A stretch of DNA of 64,000 nt from DASPOJ01 sp049790315. GTDB lineage: Bacteria; Acidobacteriota; Terriglobia; Acidiferrales; UBA7541. Numbering within the stretch: position 1 is the stretch's first letter; the number at the start of each line of letters is the position of its first letter. The stretch is from assembly GCA_049790315.1 (NCBI GenBank), contig JBAQYV010000059.1, positions 31,795-95,794 on the forward strand, written 5' to 3'. Made by a program: the position numbers and the translations under genes. The notes beneath the pieces were generated by a model. The model worked only from the letters and a program-made list of their open reading frames with translations, was not told the origin of the DNA and did not search any database. Positions 1-8,826 of the stretch are shown here, in pieces.

Positions 1-744
1 CTGAATGAAGCGCTGAAATTGGCCGCCGATGTTGGCGCGATCCTTGGCGCTGATGATGCCGGCCGTGACGGTGGCCTGCAAGCCGAAGGGACTGCCGATG
101 GCGAGAACCCAATCGCCGACCTGGACCCCATCGGAATTGCCAAGTTGCGCGGTGGGAAGATCTTTACCAGCGTCAATCTTGATGATGGCTAGATCGGTTT
201 CCTTATCGATGCCGACGACCTTGGCGGTGTAAAGCGTTTGATCGTCGTTCAACTGGACTTGAATCTTGGTGGCTTGATCGATTACGTGATTGTTGGTGAG
301 GATGAAACCTTTTTTATCGACGATTACGCCGGAACCGAGGCTGCGCTCGGCTTGCTCGCCCTGATCGGGCGAATTGAAGAACTTATTGAAGAAATCCTGG
401 AAGGGATCGGGCTGGGCTGAGCCGTTATCGTCGCCCTGATCGTCGTCATCGCCGCTGCCGCGGTGGGCGCGCGCCCTGCTCTTCTCAATAACCTGCGTGG
501 TGGAGATGTTTACGACGGCCGGCTCGACCTTATTCACGATTCCGGCGAAGGTGCTAGACATCTGCACGGCGTCGGGTTGGGCGAGAGGAGTGGCTCCGAT
601 GGCGAAGAAGTGAGTGGCGCTGACCCGGCCTTCGATCACGGTGCCGATGAGCATGCCGATGATCAGGGTTAAACCGATCGCGAAGGAAGCCAACAACTTC
701 CGGCCGCGCGTCCAGGATGCAAAATCACGCCACGCCATGCGCAT
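1..744 (-). CDS. HtrA/DegP-family periplasmic serine protease, 5' part only
   Basis: Envelope quality-control protease of the trypsin-like HtrA family. Only the first 248 residues are in the window; the gene runs off the left edge. A single membrane anchor or uncleaved signal lies at about residues 17-38, followed by an acidic, low-complexity linker (about 92-115) and then the protease domain. The catalytic His is visible in TNNHVI (His153) and the Asp in KETDLAIIKI (Asp184). The Ser motif (GNSGG) and the PDZ domains would lie outside the window. The ATG at 744 is preceded by GAGG eight bases upstream; an in-frame ATG at 738 is an alternative. The promoter-like site at 800-808 fits a short leader. 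The family call is firm; which paralogue (DegP, DegQ or DegS type) cannot be told. Confidence 0.93.
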   Translation of the reverse strand, partial: MRMAWRDFASWTRGRKLLASFAIGLTLIIGMLIGTVIEGRVSATHFFAIGATPLAQPDAVQMSSTFAGIVNKVEPAVVNISTTQVIEKSRARAHRGSGDDDDQGDDNGSAQPDPFQDFFNKFFNSPDQGEQAERSLGSGVIVDKKGFILTNNHVIDQATKIQVQLNDDQTLYTAKVVGIDKETDLAIIKIDAGKDLPTAQLGNSDGVQVGDWVLAIGSPFGLQATVTAGIISAKDRANIGGQFQRFIQ

Positions 745-799
745 ATCACGCACCTCAAAAATGGACCCAAGAGAGTTCCGCAGGGGTACCGAATAAGAG

Positions 800-808
800 A
801 TTATACCA
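800..808 (-). promoter_or_regulatory. Extended -10 promoter for the htrA-like gene
   Basis: On the minus strand the sequence reads TGGTATAAT, a perfect TATAAT with the TGn extension. There is no convincing -35 element 17 bases upstream, which is usual for extended -10 promoters. The predicted start of transcription is near 793, giving a leader of about 50 nt before the ATG at 744. Confidence 0.5.
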
Positions 809-915
809 TCGACTGGCAATCCTCTCGCCGAACCTGGTGGCGTGATTCGAGAGAGGCACTGGCGCGCGGCATGATCTGGTTCGCCGCACGCTGGTAGGAC
901 GCTGGGTAAGCACCG

Positions 916-1013
916 TGGTACCCACACCCCCGGTGCATTTTGCTAATGTGTTGCAAAATAGGGGCTTACAGGAGAAGAGTGCGGATAGTGTTGGAAACAC
1001 AGGGACATAAAAC
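916..1013. repeat. Non-coding element, copy A (related to copy B at 35810-35918)
   Basis: The gap 745-1485 holds no credible gene on either strand. Inside it this block resembles 35810-35918 in order and spacing of short motifs: a GGTACC/CACCCC-rich start, an AGGAGAAGAGTG box at 970-981 (AGGAAAAGAGTG in copy B), then TAGTGTTGGAAACACAGGG at 986-1004 (AAGTGTTTGACAGCACTGGG in copy B) and a purine-rich end. Both copies lie between genes. The similarity is partial and was judged by eye, so homology is probable but not proven. The rest of the gap, apart from the promoters at its two ends, shows nothing I recognise. Confidence 0.4.
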
Positions 1014-1410
1014 GCTTTAGTTTCAACTCGATGCGCACTCTTTGGGCATAGTACTGAAAATAGACGGTTTAGAAGAGCGTTTTTCACGAGGGAGTATGAT
1101 GGGAGTTGCGCGAGCGGTGTGCGGACGTCGGGAGCAGTATTTCTTTCGCCGCGAGGGCATCGCGTTTGCGGGGACATACATCAGCCTAGCACGTTACGTA
1201 CTACACTGTCAATCTATATTCATAGGTTATTCGAACACGAAGGCGTGGAGAGGCCTCAAGGGTTGTGCCGCGCTATGAGGCAACCGTGAGATTGTTGCGC
1301 CCATCTCGCAGGCTCCCGAACAATTATGCCGCTGGGGACGATTGGCAAAGGCGCGGGGATCGGGCGGAACCGAGTTCCGCCGTCACCGGGTGAATGTGAT
1401 CGAGGCAAAC

Positions 1411-1440
1411 TTGTTTGGCGTGTGGGGCGAATGATAAACT
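1411..1440 (+). promoter_or_regulatory. Possible promoter for the DUF1844/ribF operon
   Basis: TTGTTT at 1411-1416 and TAAACT at 1435-1440 are separated by 18 bases, and a TG lies just before the -10 (TGATAAACT). Transcription would begin near 1447, about 40 nt before the TTG start at 1486. The match is moderate. Confidence 0.35.
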
Positions 1441-1485
1441 GCACACGACGCGAAAATTTGCCGAGCCGCATACCGAGGTAATTCA

Positions 1486-2001
1486 TTGTCCGATTCAAAG
1501 CAGCACGACGATAGTTTCAAGGTTGTGGACCGCAGGCCGTTTACGGCCGAGGGCGAATTGCGGCCGGATGCCGCGGATGAGAAGCAGAAGCGGGAGGCGC
1601 AACCGGCAGTGGGAACACCGAGCGCGGCGAAACCGCAAAGTGCGGCTGGCGCTGCGGGCGCGGCTCCCGCGGAGGCGCCTCAGCAAGTATTGACGACGGA
1701 CGCGGCGCAGATTAAGCCTTCGCGCGGATTTGAATCGCTGGTGAATTTTATCGCGCAGAACGCGGCGATGGTGCTGGGGGCTTACCCCGATCCACGGACG
1801 GGGCAACCAATCATCGACCTTGAAGGCGCGCGCGAATTGATCGATATGCTGGATGCGTTGCGTGACGCTACTCGCGGAAATCTTGCGGCGGAAGACGACC
1901 GGCTGCTGCTGGACGTGCTTGGCAGCCTGAAACTTTCCTTCATGGAAATGACCAAAGCCGCGGCGAAGGCCATCAAGGAAAAAGCACCGCCTCGAACTTG
2001 A
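1486..2001 (+). CDS. DUF1844 domain-containing protein
   Basis: Small cytosolic protein of 171 residues of unknown function. Residues 1-75 are charged and Ala/Pro/Gln-rich and look disordered. The conserved DUF1844 core occupies about 80-160, with the family-type segments LGAYPDPRTGQP, DLEGARELIDML and TRGNL followed by an acidic helix. The start is TTG at 1486, chosen because GAGGT lies seven bases upstream and no ATG fits. It heads a likely operon with the hydrolase gene and ribF. The family is common in acidobacteria and deltaproteobacteria, and nothing in the sequence reveals its job. Confidence 0.8.
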   Translation: MSDSKQHDDSFKVVDRRPFTAEGELRPDAADEKQKREAQPAVGTPSAAKPQSAAGAAGAAPAEAPQQVLTTDAAQIKPSRGFESLVNFIAQNAAMVLGAYPDPRTGQPIIDLEGARELIDMLDALRDATRGNLAAEDDRLLLDVLGSLKLSFMEMTKAAAKAIKEKAPPRT

Positions 2002-2030
2002 GCGAAGCTCGATCTACACTTCCACACGCC

Positions 2031-2834
2031 ATGCCGGTCAATCGGCTTGAACTCACCATGCTCGGCTCCGGGACTTCGATGGGGGTTCCGACGCTGGGGT
2101 GCCATTGCGCGGTGTGCTGTTCGACCGATCCACACGACAAACGGACGAGGCCTTCGATATTGCTCTCGCGCGAAGACCACGGCGTAATACACAACGCCGT
2201 GATCGACACCACTCCGGATTTCAGATTTCAGGCGTTGCGCGCGGGGATCGACCGGCTGGACGCCGTGGTGTTCACGCACGCGCACGCGGATCACATCCTG
2301 GGCTTCGACGACATCCGGCCTTACAACATGCGGCAGAAGATGGCGCTGCCGGTGTATGCGTCGGACGCGACGATCGAGACGCTGCGGCGCACGTTTGCGT
2401 ACGTGTTCGCGCCGGCGCCTGCCGGATTGCTGATTCCGCAAGTCACGCTGCACCCGATCCACGGGCCGTTCGAATTGCTGGGCGCGAAATTCACGCCGAT
2501 TCCGGCGGAGCACGGACCATTGCAGGTTTTCGGATTTCGCGTGGGCGGGATGGCATATCTGACGGATTTCGGGCGCTTGCCGGAATCCTCGAAGGCGCTG
2601 CTGACGGACCTGGACGATTTCATTTTGGATGCGCTGCGCGACGAACCGCAACCGATGCATCAGACGGTGGAACAGGCCGTTGCGCTGGTTCGAGAATTGC
2701 GGCCGCGTCGCGCGTGGTTCACGCATATCGCGCACGATCTGCCGCACGAAGCCACCAATGCGAGGTTGGCGGCGATGGGATTGCCAAACGTGCAATTGGG
2801 CTATGACGGGTTGCGGATCGAGGTGCGGGTCTGA
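2031..2834 (+). CDS. PhnP-like metallo-beta-lactamase-fold hydrolase
   Basis: Protein of 267 residues with the metallo-beta-lactamase fold. It has a glycine-rich first strand (MLGSGTSMGVP), a Cys/His cluster GCHCAVCCSTDP at about 23-34 like the structural zinc knuckle of PhnP, and the dinuclear metal motif HAHADH at 83-88. A second Asp (LTDFG) and a late His (WFTHIAHD) complete the likely metal site. PhnP is a phosphoribosyl 1,2-cyclic phosphate phosphodiesterase, but no phosphonate genes are nearby, so the substrate here is unknown. I used ATG 2031. A TTG at 1998 overlapping the previous stop would add 11 residues, and neither start has a good ribosome-binding site. Its TGA shares a base with the ribF start, so the two are probably translationally coupled. 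Confidence 0.85.
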   Translation: MPVNRLELTMLGSGTSMGVPTLGCHCAVCCSTDPHDKRTRPSILLSREDHGVIHNAVIDTTPDFRFQALRAGIDRLDAVVFTHAHADHILGFDDIRPYNMRQKMALPVYASDATIETLRRTFAYVFAPAPAGLLIPQVTLHPIHGPFELLGAKFTPIPAEHGPLQVFGFRVGGMAYLTDFGRLPESSKALLTDLDDFILDALRDEPQPMHQTVEQAVALVRELRPRRAWFTHIAHDLPHEATNARLAAMGLPNVQLGYDGLRIEVRV

Positions 2835-3799
2835 TGGCGATTGCGATCCTACGCACGCCGCAAGAATGGTTCTTGCGCTATACGAGCGCGGGAAAATTCT
2901 CCGCGCTTTCGGTGGGCGCATTCGATGGACTGCATCTAGGGCATCAGGAAGTTCTGCGAGGCGTGGTGGCACGGGCGCGGGCAGCGGAGTCCGTGGCCGG
3001 CGTGGTGACGTTCGATCCGCATCCGTTGCGGATTCTGAGGCCGGCGGAGGCGCCGCCGATGATCGCGACGCTTGAACAGCGGCTTGCGGGATTTGAGCGC
3101 GCGGGGATTGAAGCGGCGCTGGTGCTCGCATTTACGCCCGCCGTCGCGGAAATATCGGCCAGGGATTTCCTGGAAGCGATTCTGGTGGAGCGGCTGGGGA
3201 TGGGCGCGATCTGCGTCGGGCCGAATTTCCGGTTCGGCCACAAGCAAACGGGAAATACCGATTTGCTTTCGGAGATGGGGCCGGAACTGGGATACGAAGT
3301 TGAGATCGTGCCGCCGGCGCTGCTGCGCGGCGAAATTGTTTCGAGCACGGCGGTGCGCACGGCGGTTGCGGCGGGGCAAGTGAGCGCGGCGGCGGAATTA
3401 TTGGGACGGCCATTTTCGTTGACGGGGCCGATACGACCGGGCGCGGGGCGCGGAGGGGCGATTCTGGTGCCTACGCTGAATTTGGCGCCGGAACAGGAAT
3501 TACTGCCGAAGACGGGCGTGTATTGCACGGAGACTGTGGTGGGCGGGAAGGTGTATCGCTCGGCGACGAATGTGGGATACCGGCCAACGTTCGACGGGCA
3601 GGCGCTATCGGTCGAGAGTCATTTGTTTGATTTTTCGGAGATGACGGTGAGCGAGACTATCGAGGTGCGATTCTGGGAGCGGCTGCGGGACGAGCAGAAG
3701 TTCGCGAGTGTGGATGAGTTGCGGCGGCAGATTGAGTTGGATCTGCGGGCGGCGAGGGAATTCTTTCGGAAGCGGGATGCGTCGATTGAGCACGCGTAG
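2834..3799 (+). CDS. ribF: Bifunctional riboflavin kinase/FAD synthetase
   Basis: Converts riboflavin to FMN (C-terminal kinase) and FMN to FAD (N-terminal adenylyltransferase). The protein has 321 residues, the usual length. The nucleotidyltransferase motif GAFDGLHLGH is at 28-37, and the second adenylylation motif SSTAVR closes the N domain near residue 170. The kinase half contains PTLNLAP, the counterpart of the PTxN ATP/Mg site, followed by LLPKTGVYC. The start ATG overlaps the upstream TGA by one base. It is the last gene of this short operon. It should provide the FAD used by SdhA and NadB encoded further along the window. Confidence 0.95.
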   Translation: MAIAILRTPQEWFLRYTSAGKFSALSVGAFDGLHLGHQEVLRGVVARARAAESVAGVVTFDPHPLRILRPAEAPPMIATLEQRLAGFERAGIEAALVLAFTPAVAEISARDFLEAILVERLGMGAICVGPNFRFGHKQTGNTDLLSEMGPELGYEVEIVPPALLRGEIVSSTAVRTAVAAGQVSAAAELLGRPFSLTGPIRPGAGRGGAILVPTLNLAPEQELLPKTGVYCTETVVGGKVYRSATNVGYRPTFDGQALSVESHLFDFSEMTVSETIEVRFWERLRDEQKFASVDELRRQIELDLRAAREFFRKRDASIEHA

Positions 3800-3906
3800 C
3801 GCGCTAACCAAACATCGGGTCGATCCGTGCCATTGTGTCGCCCCTACGGGGCTTCAATTGGTTGTTAGTGCTGAGTTCGAGAATCTGTAGCGTCGGAAGC
3901 TCATGG

Positions 3907-4182
3907 TTACAGCTTCAATTCTTTCTCAAGGACTGTCATCTTCAGGGTTTCGCGCTTGACGCCGTCCGACACCATGGCCGCCTGCGTTTCCGGCGAAGAC
4001 ACCATGTTCTTGAAAGTTTCCAGGTTGTCGGGCTCGAAGCAGATCGTGACTTCGTTTCCGGAGACCGAAAAATGGACCGGCGCGCGGAGCGTATATTTCC
4101 GGAAAACGTCGGCGTGCGTCCGGAAACCCGCTTCCCACTTCGCCGGATCTTGAACCTGCGATGTGACGATTACCTTGGACAT
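3907..4182 (-). CDS. Small conserved protein, possibly a dimeric alpha/beta-barrel protein
   Basis: A 91-residue soluble protein starting MSKVIVTSQVQDPAKWEAGF, with alternating beta strands and helices that suggest a ferredoxin-like dimeric alpha/beta barrel of the antibiotic-biosynthesis-monooxygenase type. No catalytic motif is evident. The gene is convincing because a perfect AAGGAGG lies six bases before the ATG at 4182. It stands alone between ribF (convergent) and the repeat-bearing gap 4183-4725. Its function is unknown. Confidence 0.75.
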   Translation of the reverse strand: MSKVIVTSQVQDPAKWEAGFRTHADVFRKYTLRAPVHFSVSGNEVTICFEPDNLETFKNMVSSPETQAAMVSDGVKRETLKMTVLEKELKL

Positions 4183-4725
4183 GTTTCGCCTCCTTGAATT
4201 GTTGGGCCGCGGTGGTGCGGGCCGGTGAATCGTGGCGGGAGCATAGCACTTCAGCGGCGCGATTGTCTCCGGCGCTCGAAAATCGGTAGTGGGCTAATTG
4301 CGTGTTGCCGGGTCGCATCCATCAGAGCCTTCGCGTTACGCCCGCTATGCAGGCGGGGACCTTCGCCGGTGCAAAGTCCTAAATATAACGCAGAGGCGCA
4401 GAGGGCGCGGAGATACGCGGAGAAAAACGACGGAATTTGGGTCGGCGGCCTATGGCGACCTCCCGTGGTCCAACAGCCGCCAGCAACACAACATTAGCCC
4501 ACCACCCGGAAACCGCCGATGAAGCGTTCGCCCCTACGGGGCTTGAATCAATTCGCGATATGTACCCAGTGCTCCGCCCTGGGCTAGGAAGTCGTGCCGC
4601 CCCTCTGGGACTTGGGTGAGATTGCAGTGCGATCCGCGCAGCGATTGAGCGTACGAGGCGCGTGAGCGGACTGCATTACGATCGGCGCAACGATTGCGAA
4701 TACGAGAAGCTGGAGACGAGGCGGC
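4183..4725. repeat. Non-coding gap with several small repeats
   Basis: No gene is credible here. Three repeat types are visible. (1) TTCGCCCCTACGGGGCTTGAAT at 4527-4548 is nearly identical to 3838-3857 beyond the neighbouring small gene; its core GCCCC-TAC-GGGGC folds as a short hairpin. (2) A purine-rich tract at 4388-4418, of the pattern CGCAGAGGCGCAGAGGGCG, is a low-complexity motif seen in many GC-rich genomes. (3) Two imperfect direct copies of about 34 bases lie at 4624-4657 and 4673-4706, with a period of 49. Their function is unknown. Confidence 0.5.
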
Positions 4726-5208
4726 CTAGGCGCGACAGTTGGCGCAGACGCCACCTACTTCGGTGCGGGTTACGGTGATTTCCATGCCGCAATCGTGAGC
4801 GATTTGACGTTTTAATTGCTCGAAGAGGCTGGATTCAAATTCGCGGACTTTGCCGCAGCGCAGGCAGGCGACGTGAATGTGATCGCGAGGACCGTGGGCT
4901 TCGTAATAATGCTGATCGCCGCGGAGATGGAGCAGATCGAGCTCGTCGATCAGGCGATGGCGCTTCAGAAGATCGAGCGTGCGATAGACCGTAACGCGAT
5001 GAACGTGGGAATCGACGCGTTGGGCGCGCTCGAGAATTTCGTCGGCGGCGAGGTGGCGCTCGGCGCGGTCCATGACCTGGAGGAGGACGCGGCGCTGGCG
5101 CGTGAGGCGGACACCTTTTTTCGTGAGCGCTTTCTCGAGGCGGCCGGGGCGCGAATCGACGTGAATGCGTTCTCCGGAACTGACGCGATGTGCGGCGGTG
5201 GAGTGCAT
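4726..5208 (-). CDS. Fur-family metal-dependent transcriptional repressor
   Basis: Protein of 160 residues with the Fur architecture: a winged-helix DNA-binding domain (about 35-110, including VTVYRTLDLLKRHRLI), then a dimerisation domain with the DHIHVACLRCGK box and a C-terminal CANC pair. The two CxxC motifs form the structural zinc site, and the His residues around DHIHV belong to the sensing site. Iron (Fur), zinc (Zur) or peroxide (PerR) specificity cannot be assigned from this alone. It is the last gene of the uppS-cdsA-dxr-rseP run, 28 bases behind rseP. The N-terminus is about 20 residues longer than in E. coli Fur, so a downstream start is possible. Confidence 0.9.
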   Translation of the reverse strand: MHSTAAHRVSSGERIHVDSRPGRLEKALTKKGVRLTRQRRVLLQVMDRAERHLAADEILERAQRVDSHVHRVTVYRTLDLLKRHRLIDELDLLHLRGDQHYYEAHGPRDHIHVACLRCGKVREFESSLFEQLKRQIAHDCGMEITVTRTEVGGVCANCRA

Positions 5209-5236
5209 GGCGGAAATTCTCTGCGACCGCGATTGC

Positions 5237-6562
5237 TTAGTGGTGCGGCAGCAGCCTCAGAACGTCATTGTACATAACTATGGCGAAGACACACAGGAGG
5301 AAGACGACGCTGACGGTGACGAAGCGCTCTTTGGCGCGCAGGCTGAGGTCGTGGCGCATCGCACCCTCGATCAGAAGCATCAGGATCATGCCGCCATCGA
5401 GCGGGCCGATGGGCAACAAGTTCAGCACGCCCAGATTCACGCTGATCATGACCATCAATCTAAGCAGATCGCCGATTCCGCCCTGCGCGGCACGGCCGGA
5501 ATCGCGCGCGATGCCCAGAGGGCCTTCGAGTTCCTTGACGGAAACTTTGCCGCGGAACAATCCCACGACGACGTTCAAAAGCTGACGGCAGAGCATGCCG
5601 TTGAATTCGACGGAATAAGCGACCGCCTGGAACGGAGAATATTTCCGCTCGATCGTGGCGGGGCGCATTTCAAAGCCGAGTTGCCAGCGCGCACCGCCGC
5701 CATCGCCGGGATCGAGCCAGGTGGGGCGCGCGGTGAGCGTGACCGTCTGGCCGCCGCGCAGGACGCCGAGTTGCACGGGAGCGGCGCCGGTCTGCTGGAG
5801 CAGATGGCCTAATTGTTGCTGCGGGCTTGGCAACGGCTGACCATTTAACGACAGGATTTGGTCGCCGGGTTTGAGTCCGGCGAGCGTGGCCTGCGAATTC
5901 GGCGTGACCGAATCGACCATGGTCTGCTCAATCGGATAGCCGACGGCGGCAACCTCATCGGGCACGGCTTGAACGGTGACGGGCAAAACGTTACCGTTGC
6001 GTTCGACTTCGGCGGCGATCGACGAACCGGGAATCGAAAACATCAGACGCGTGGTAAGGCGATCCCAGGTGGGGTTCTTGACGCCGTCGAATTCAACGAC
6101 GCGATCGCCGGCTTGGATGCCGGACTGCTGGGCCGGGGAATTTGCGAGGACACCGGCGACGTCCACAGGTTTATTTTCGTAGAGAGGCTGCTCGGTGCCG
6201 CGTAACGCCAGTCCCGCGACGATCACGAGAGCCAGCAAAATATTCATGGTCGGGCCGGCGAGGCCAATCAGGATGCGCTGCCAGCGCGGCTTGGACAGCA
6301 TTTCATCGGGCGCGCCAGCGCGTTCTTCAAAAGTATTGTCGCCGGCCATGCGCACGTAGCCGCCAAGCGGCAGCGCGCTAAGGCGATAATCGGTGTTGCC
6401 ACGCTTGATGCCGAACAGACGCGGGCCGAATCCGACGGAAAAAACGTCAACCCGCACACCAAATGCGCGCGCCACAAGAAAATGTCCCCATTCGTGGATG
6501 AGGACCATCAACCCGAGCCCGAAGACAACACCTACGATGCCCAACAGGAAATCAATCGCCAT
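5237..6562 (-). CDS. rseP: RseP-type site-2 intramembrane zinc metalloprotease
   Basis: Inner-membrane protease that cuts membrane-embedded anti-sigma factors and signal-peptide remnants. In its 441 residues are the HEWGH zinc motif in the first membrane helix (23-27), the conserved GFGPRLF and LPLGGYVRMAGD segments, two periplasmic PDZ domains (about 115-290) and the LDG motif (GPLDGGM) in the third helix near 385. The length matches RseP. The gene lies downstream of dxr and upstream of fur, the classic bacterial order. No rseA or sigE partner is in the window. Confidence 0.95.
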   Translation of the reverse strand: MAIDFLLGIVGVVFGLGLMVLIHEWGHFLVARAFGVRVDVFSVGFGPRLFGIKRGNTDYRLSALPLGGYVRMAGDNTFEERAGAPDEMLSKPRWQRILIGLAGPTMNILLALVIVAGLALRGTEQPLYENKPVDVAGVLANSPAQQSGIQAGDRVVEFDGVKNPTWDRLTTRLMFSIPGSSIAAEVERNGNVLPVTVQAVPDEVAAVGYPIEQTMVDSVTPNSQATLAGLKPGDQILSLNGQPLPSPQQQLGHLLQQTGAAPVQLGVLRGGQTVTLTARPTWLDPGDGGGARWQLGFEMRPATIERKYSPFQAVAYSVEFNGMLCRQLLNVVVGLFRGKVSVKELEGPLGIARDSGRAAQGGIGDLLRLMVMISVNLGVLNLLPIGPLDGGMILMLLIEGAMRHDLSLRAKERFVTVSVVFLLCVFAIVMYNDVLRLLPHH

Positions 6563-6637
6563 TTCGCCTCGTTACGATATTTTGACCGTCCGGCGCGGCG
6601 GACTCCGCTGTGCGTGCGGCTTGGCACGGAAGCTGTT

Positions 6638-7828
6638 TCATGCCGCGGTTTTCTGAAATCGCGATACTTCTTCCTGCGCCATGCGCCGGGCCTCGCGGTC
6701 GGCTTCGAGCACATCGGCTATGCTGTCCAGGCGAACGCGCGGCGTGCGCTTCAGAACTTGTTCAATTACGCGCGCAATTGCCGGAAATGGCATGCGGCGT
6801 TCGAGAAACGCCGCGACCGCGATTTCGTCGGCGGCGTTGAAAGCGCACGGCCACGCGCCACCCTTTTGCAGCGCCTCGCGCGCCAAGCGCAGACACGGGA
6901 AACGGCGCGTCGACGCGGGCTCAAAATCCAGGCGGCGCAGCGCAGCCCAGTCAAGCGCCACTTCTTTGGATGCGGCCCGCTCTGGGTAGGTTAGCGCATA
7001 TTGAATGGGCATGCGCATATCGGTTGGGCCGAGTTGCGCGAGAATTGAACCATCGACGAATTCGACCATGGAATGAACCGTGGACTGCGGATGGACGACG
7101 ACGTCGATCTGATCGGGGCGCATGTCAAAAAGCCAGCGCGCTTCGATCACCTCAAAACCTTTGTTCACCAGCGTGGCGGAATCCACTGTAATGCGCGGTC
7201 CCATGCGCCAGTTGGGATGCGCCAGGGCTTGCTCGGGCGTGACGGTGGCCAGTTGCGCGAGCGGCGTGCGGCGAAACGGTCCGCCGGACGCGGTGAGAAT
7301 CAGGCGCAAAACTTCCGGATGCTGACCGGCGCGCAGGCACTGATGAATCGCATTGTGCTCGCTATCGACGGGGAGCAACTCGCAGCCGGACGCGCGCGCG
7401 GCGGCCATCACTACTTCCCCAGCGGCGACGAGGATTTCCTTGTTCGAGAGCGCGACGCGCTTGCCTGCTACGACCGCGGCGTAGGTGGCTTCGAGTCCAA
7501 CGACTCCGACGGCGGCGGACACTACGATTTCGGCTTTCGGATGCGTCGCGACAGCGAGCATTCCGGCGGTGCCGTGCTGGATCTCGGGGAGCGGCGCATG
7601 GCCTGCTGCGCGAAGGCGCTCGGTGAGCTCCGTGGCACGCGCGGCGTCAGCGACGGAGACTAATTCGGGGCGATGCTGAGCGATCTGCGCCGTCAATACC
7701 TCGAGATTTCCACCGGCGGCTAGCGCGACCACGGCAAAACGACCGGCGAGCGCGTTGACTACGGACAGAGTTTGGCGGCCGATCGAACCGGTGGAACCGA
7801 GAATGGAGATTGATTTCAAGTCACCCAT
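6638..7828 (-). CDS. dxr: 1-deoxy-D-xylulose 5-phosphate reductoisomerase
   Basis: First committed step of the MEP isoprenoid pathway: NADPH-dependent conversion of DXP to MEP in the cytosol. The 396-residue protein has the NADPH-binding GSTGSIGRQTL at 11-21, ALSNKEILVAAG, and the metal/substrate loop PVDSEHNAIHQ. Length and motif order are normal. The ATG at 7828 begins MGDLKSISILGSTG, with no extension. It sits between cdsA (41 bases upstream) and rseP (75 bases downstream). The product feeds the undecaprenyl-diphosphate synthase encoded two genes upstream. Confidence 0.96.
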   Translation of the reverse strand: MGDLKSISILGSTGSIGRQTLSVVNALAGRFAVVALAAGGNLEVLTAQIAQHRPELVSVADAARATELTERLRAAGHAPLPEIQHGTAGMLAVATHPKAEIVVSAAVGVVGLEATYAAVVAGKRVALSNKEILVAAGEVVMAAARASGCELLPVDSEHNAIHQCLRAGQHPEVLRLILTASGGPFRRTPLAQLATVTPEQALAHPNWRMGPRITVDSATLVNKGFEVIEARWLFDMRPDQIDVVVHPQSTVHSMVEFVDGSILAQLGPTDMRMPIQYALTYPERAASKEVALDWAALRRLDFEPASTRRFPCLRLAREALQKGGAWPCAFNAADEIAVAAFLERRMPFPAIARVIEQVLKRTPRVRLDSIADVLEADREARRMAQEEVSRFQKTAA

Positions 7829-7869
7829 CTGTGCGGGGCCACAAAACGAAAACCGAGCTAAACGCTACT

Positions 7870-8724
7870 TCACTTGGCCGCGACCACCAATTGAAAATAG
7901 TACCAGACCACTGGAATCGATAGAACCAGCGCGTCGACGCGATCAAGAACTCCGCCGTGGCCCGGCAACAACGTGCCGGAATCTTTCATCCCGGCGCTGC
8001 GTTTATAAGCCGATTCGAGAAGATCGCCGAATTGGCCGGCAATGTTGCCAAGCGCGGCCATCACCAGCATGTTCACGGTGCTGACGCCTACCCACTTGGC
8101 CGCAAGCGCGCCGACGAGCATCGAGCCGGCGAGATTCGCAACGGCGCCTTCCCAGGTTTTCTTGGGGCTGAGTTGCGCGGCCATTTTCGTGCGGCCGATG
8201 GACCGGCCGATGAAATACGCGAGCGTGTCGCCGACCCAAATCATCGCCAGCGCGAAAAGCAAAAGCCGCGGGGAGATTGCGTCCAGGCGAACGGCGGCGC
8301 TGAACGGCAGGGCAACAAACAACAGCGCCGCGGCGCTGATGCCGAGATCGGGCAGCACGTCGGCGAGAGGCAAATTGCTGAACACCGCGATCGCGCCCGC
8401 GCCGAAAACGAAAAACAACAACACCATTTCGAGTGAAGCCGAAAATACCGGAGACTGGTGCAGCATCACGATGTCGCGCGTCAGGGGTGTGCGCTCGAAC
8501 TGAGAGGTCTGCCATTGCTGGAACACGATGAGCACGGCGCAGGCGCACGTCCAGAAGCGATAGCCCTTCAGACCCGCGCGTTCGCCGAGAGAAAAAAACT
8601 CCAGCAGCGCGAGCACAACCACGGTGGCTCCGATGGCCGCGACGAGAAGAGTGGAGCCCCACCACACCAAAGCAATCACCGCGGGGATCAGAATGGTGGC
8701 AGTGAGAATGCGAGTGCGTGTCAC
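7870..8724 (-). CDS. cdsA: Phosphatidate cytidylyltransferase (CDP-diglyceride synthase)
   Basis: Integral membrane enzyme making CDP-diacylglycerol from phosphatidate and CTP, the branch point of phospholipid synthesis. It has 284 residues with about seven to eight membrane helices. The CdsA signature is present near the C-terminus: SAGMKDSGTLLPGHGGVLDR, followed by VDAL. SPKKTWEGA is the upstream conserved loop. The start is GTG at 8724. It lies between uppS and dxr, 102 bases after uppS. Confidence 0.95.
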   Translation of the reverse strand: MTRTRILTATILIPAVIALVWWGSTLLVAAIGATVVVLALLEFFSLGERAGLKGYRFWTCACAVLIVFQQWQTSQFERTPLTRDIVMLHQSPVFSASLEMVLLFFVFGAGAIAVFSNLPLADVLPDLGISAAALLFVALPFSAAVRLDAISPRLLLFALAMIWVGDTLAYFIGRSIGRTKMAAQLSPKKTWEGAVANLAGSMLVGALAAKWVGVSTVNMLVMAALGNIAGQFGDLLESAYKRSAGMKDSGTLLPGHGGVLDRVDALVLSIPVVWYYFQLVVAAK

Positions 8725-8826
8725 GCGAGTCCGCCGGCGGAACGGTGGTGCGAGGCGTGGATGATCGAATTCGCGGGCTGCAAATGAAGCCCAAGAAGTA
8801 CGCGATCGGGAGGCGTCGGCAAGCGG

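Noticed and set aside
1782..3131. 449-codon minus-strand frame over the hydrolase and ribF
   Set aside because: Antisense to a coupled operon with clear motifs; highly Arg/Pro-rich.
4225..4619. Short plus-strand frames in the repeat-rich gap
   Set aside because: They translate the repeats, lack ribosome-binding sites and overlap one another in different frames.
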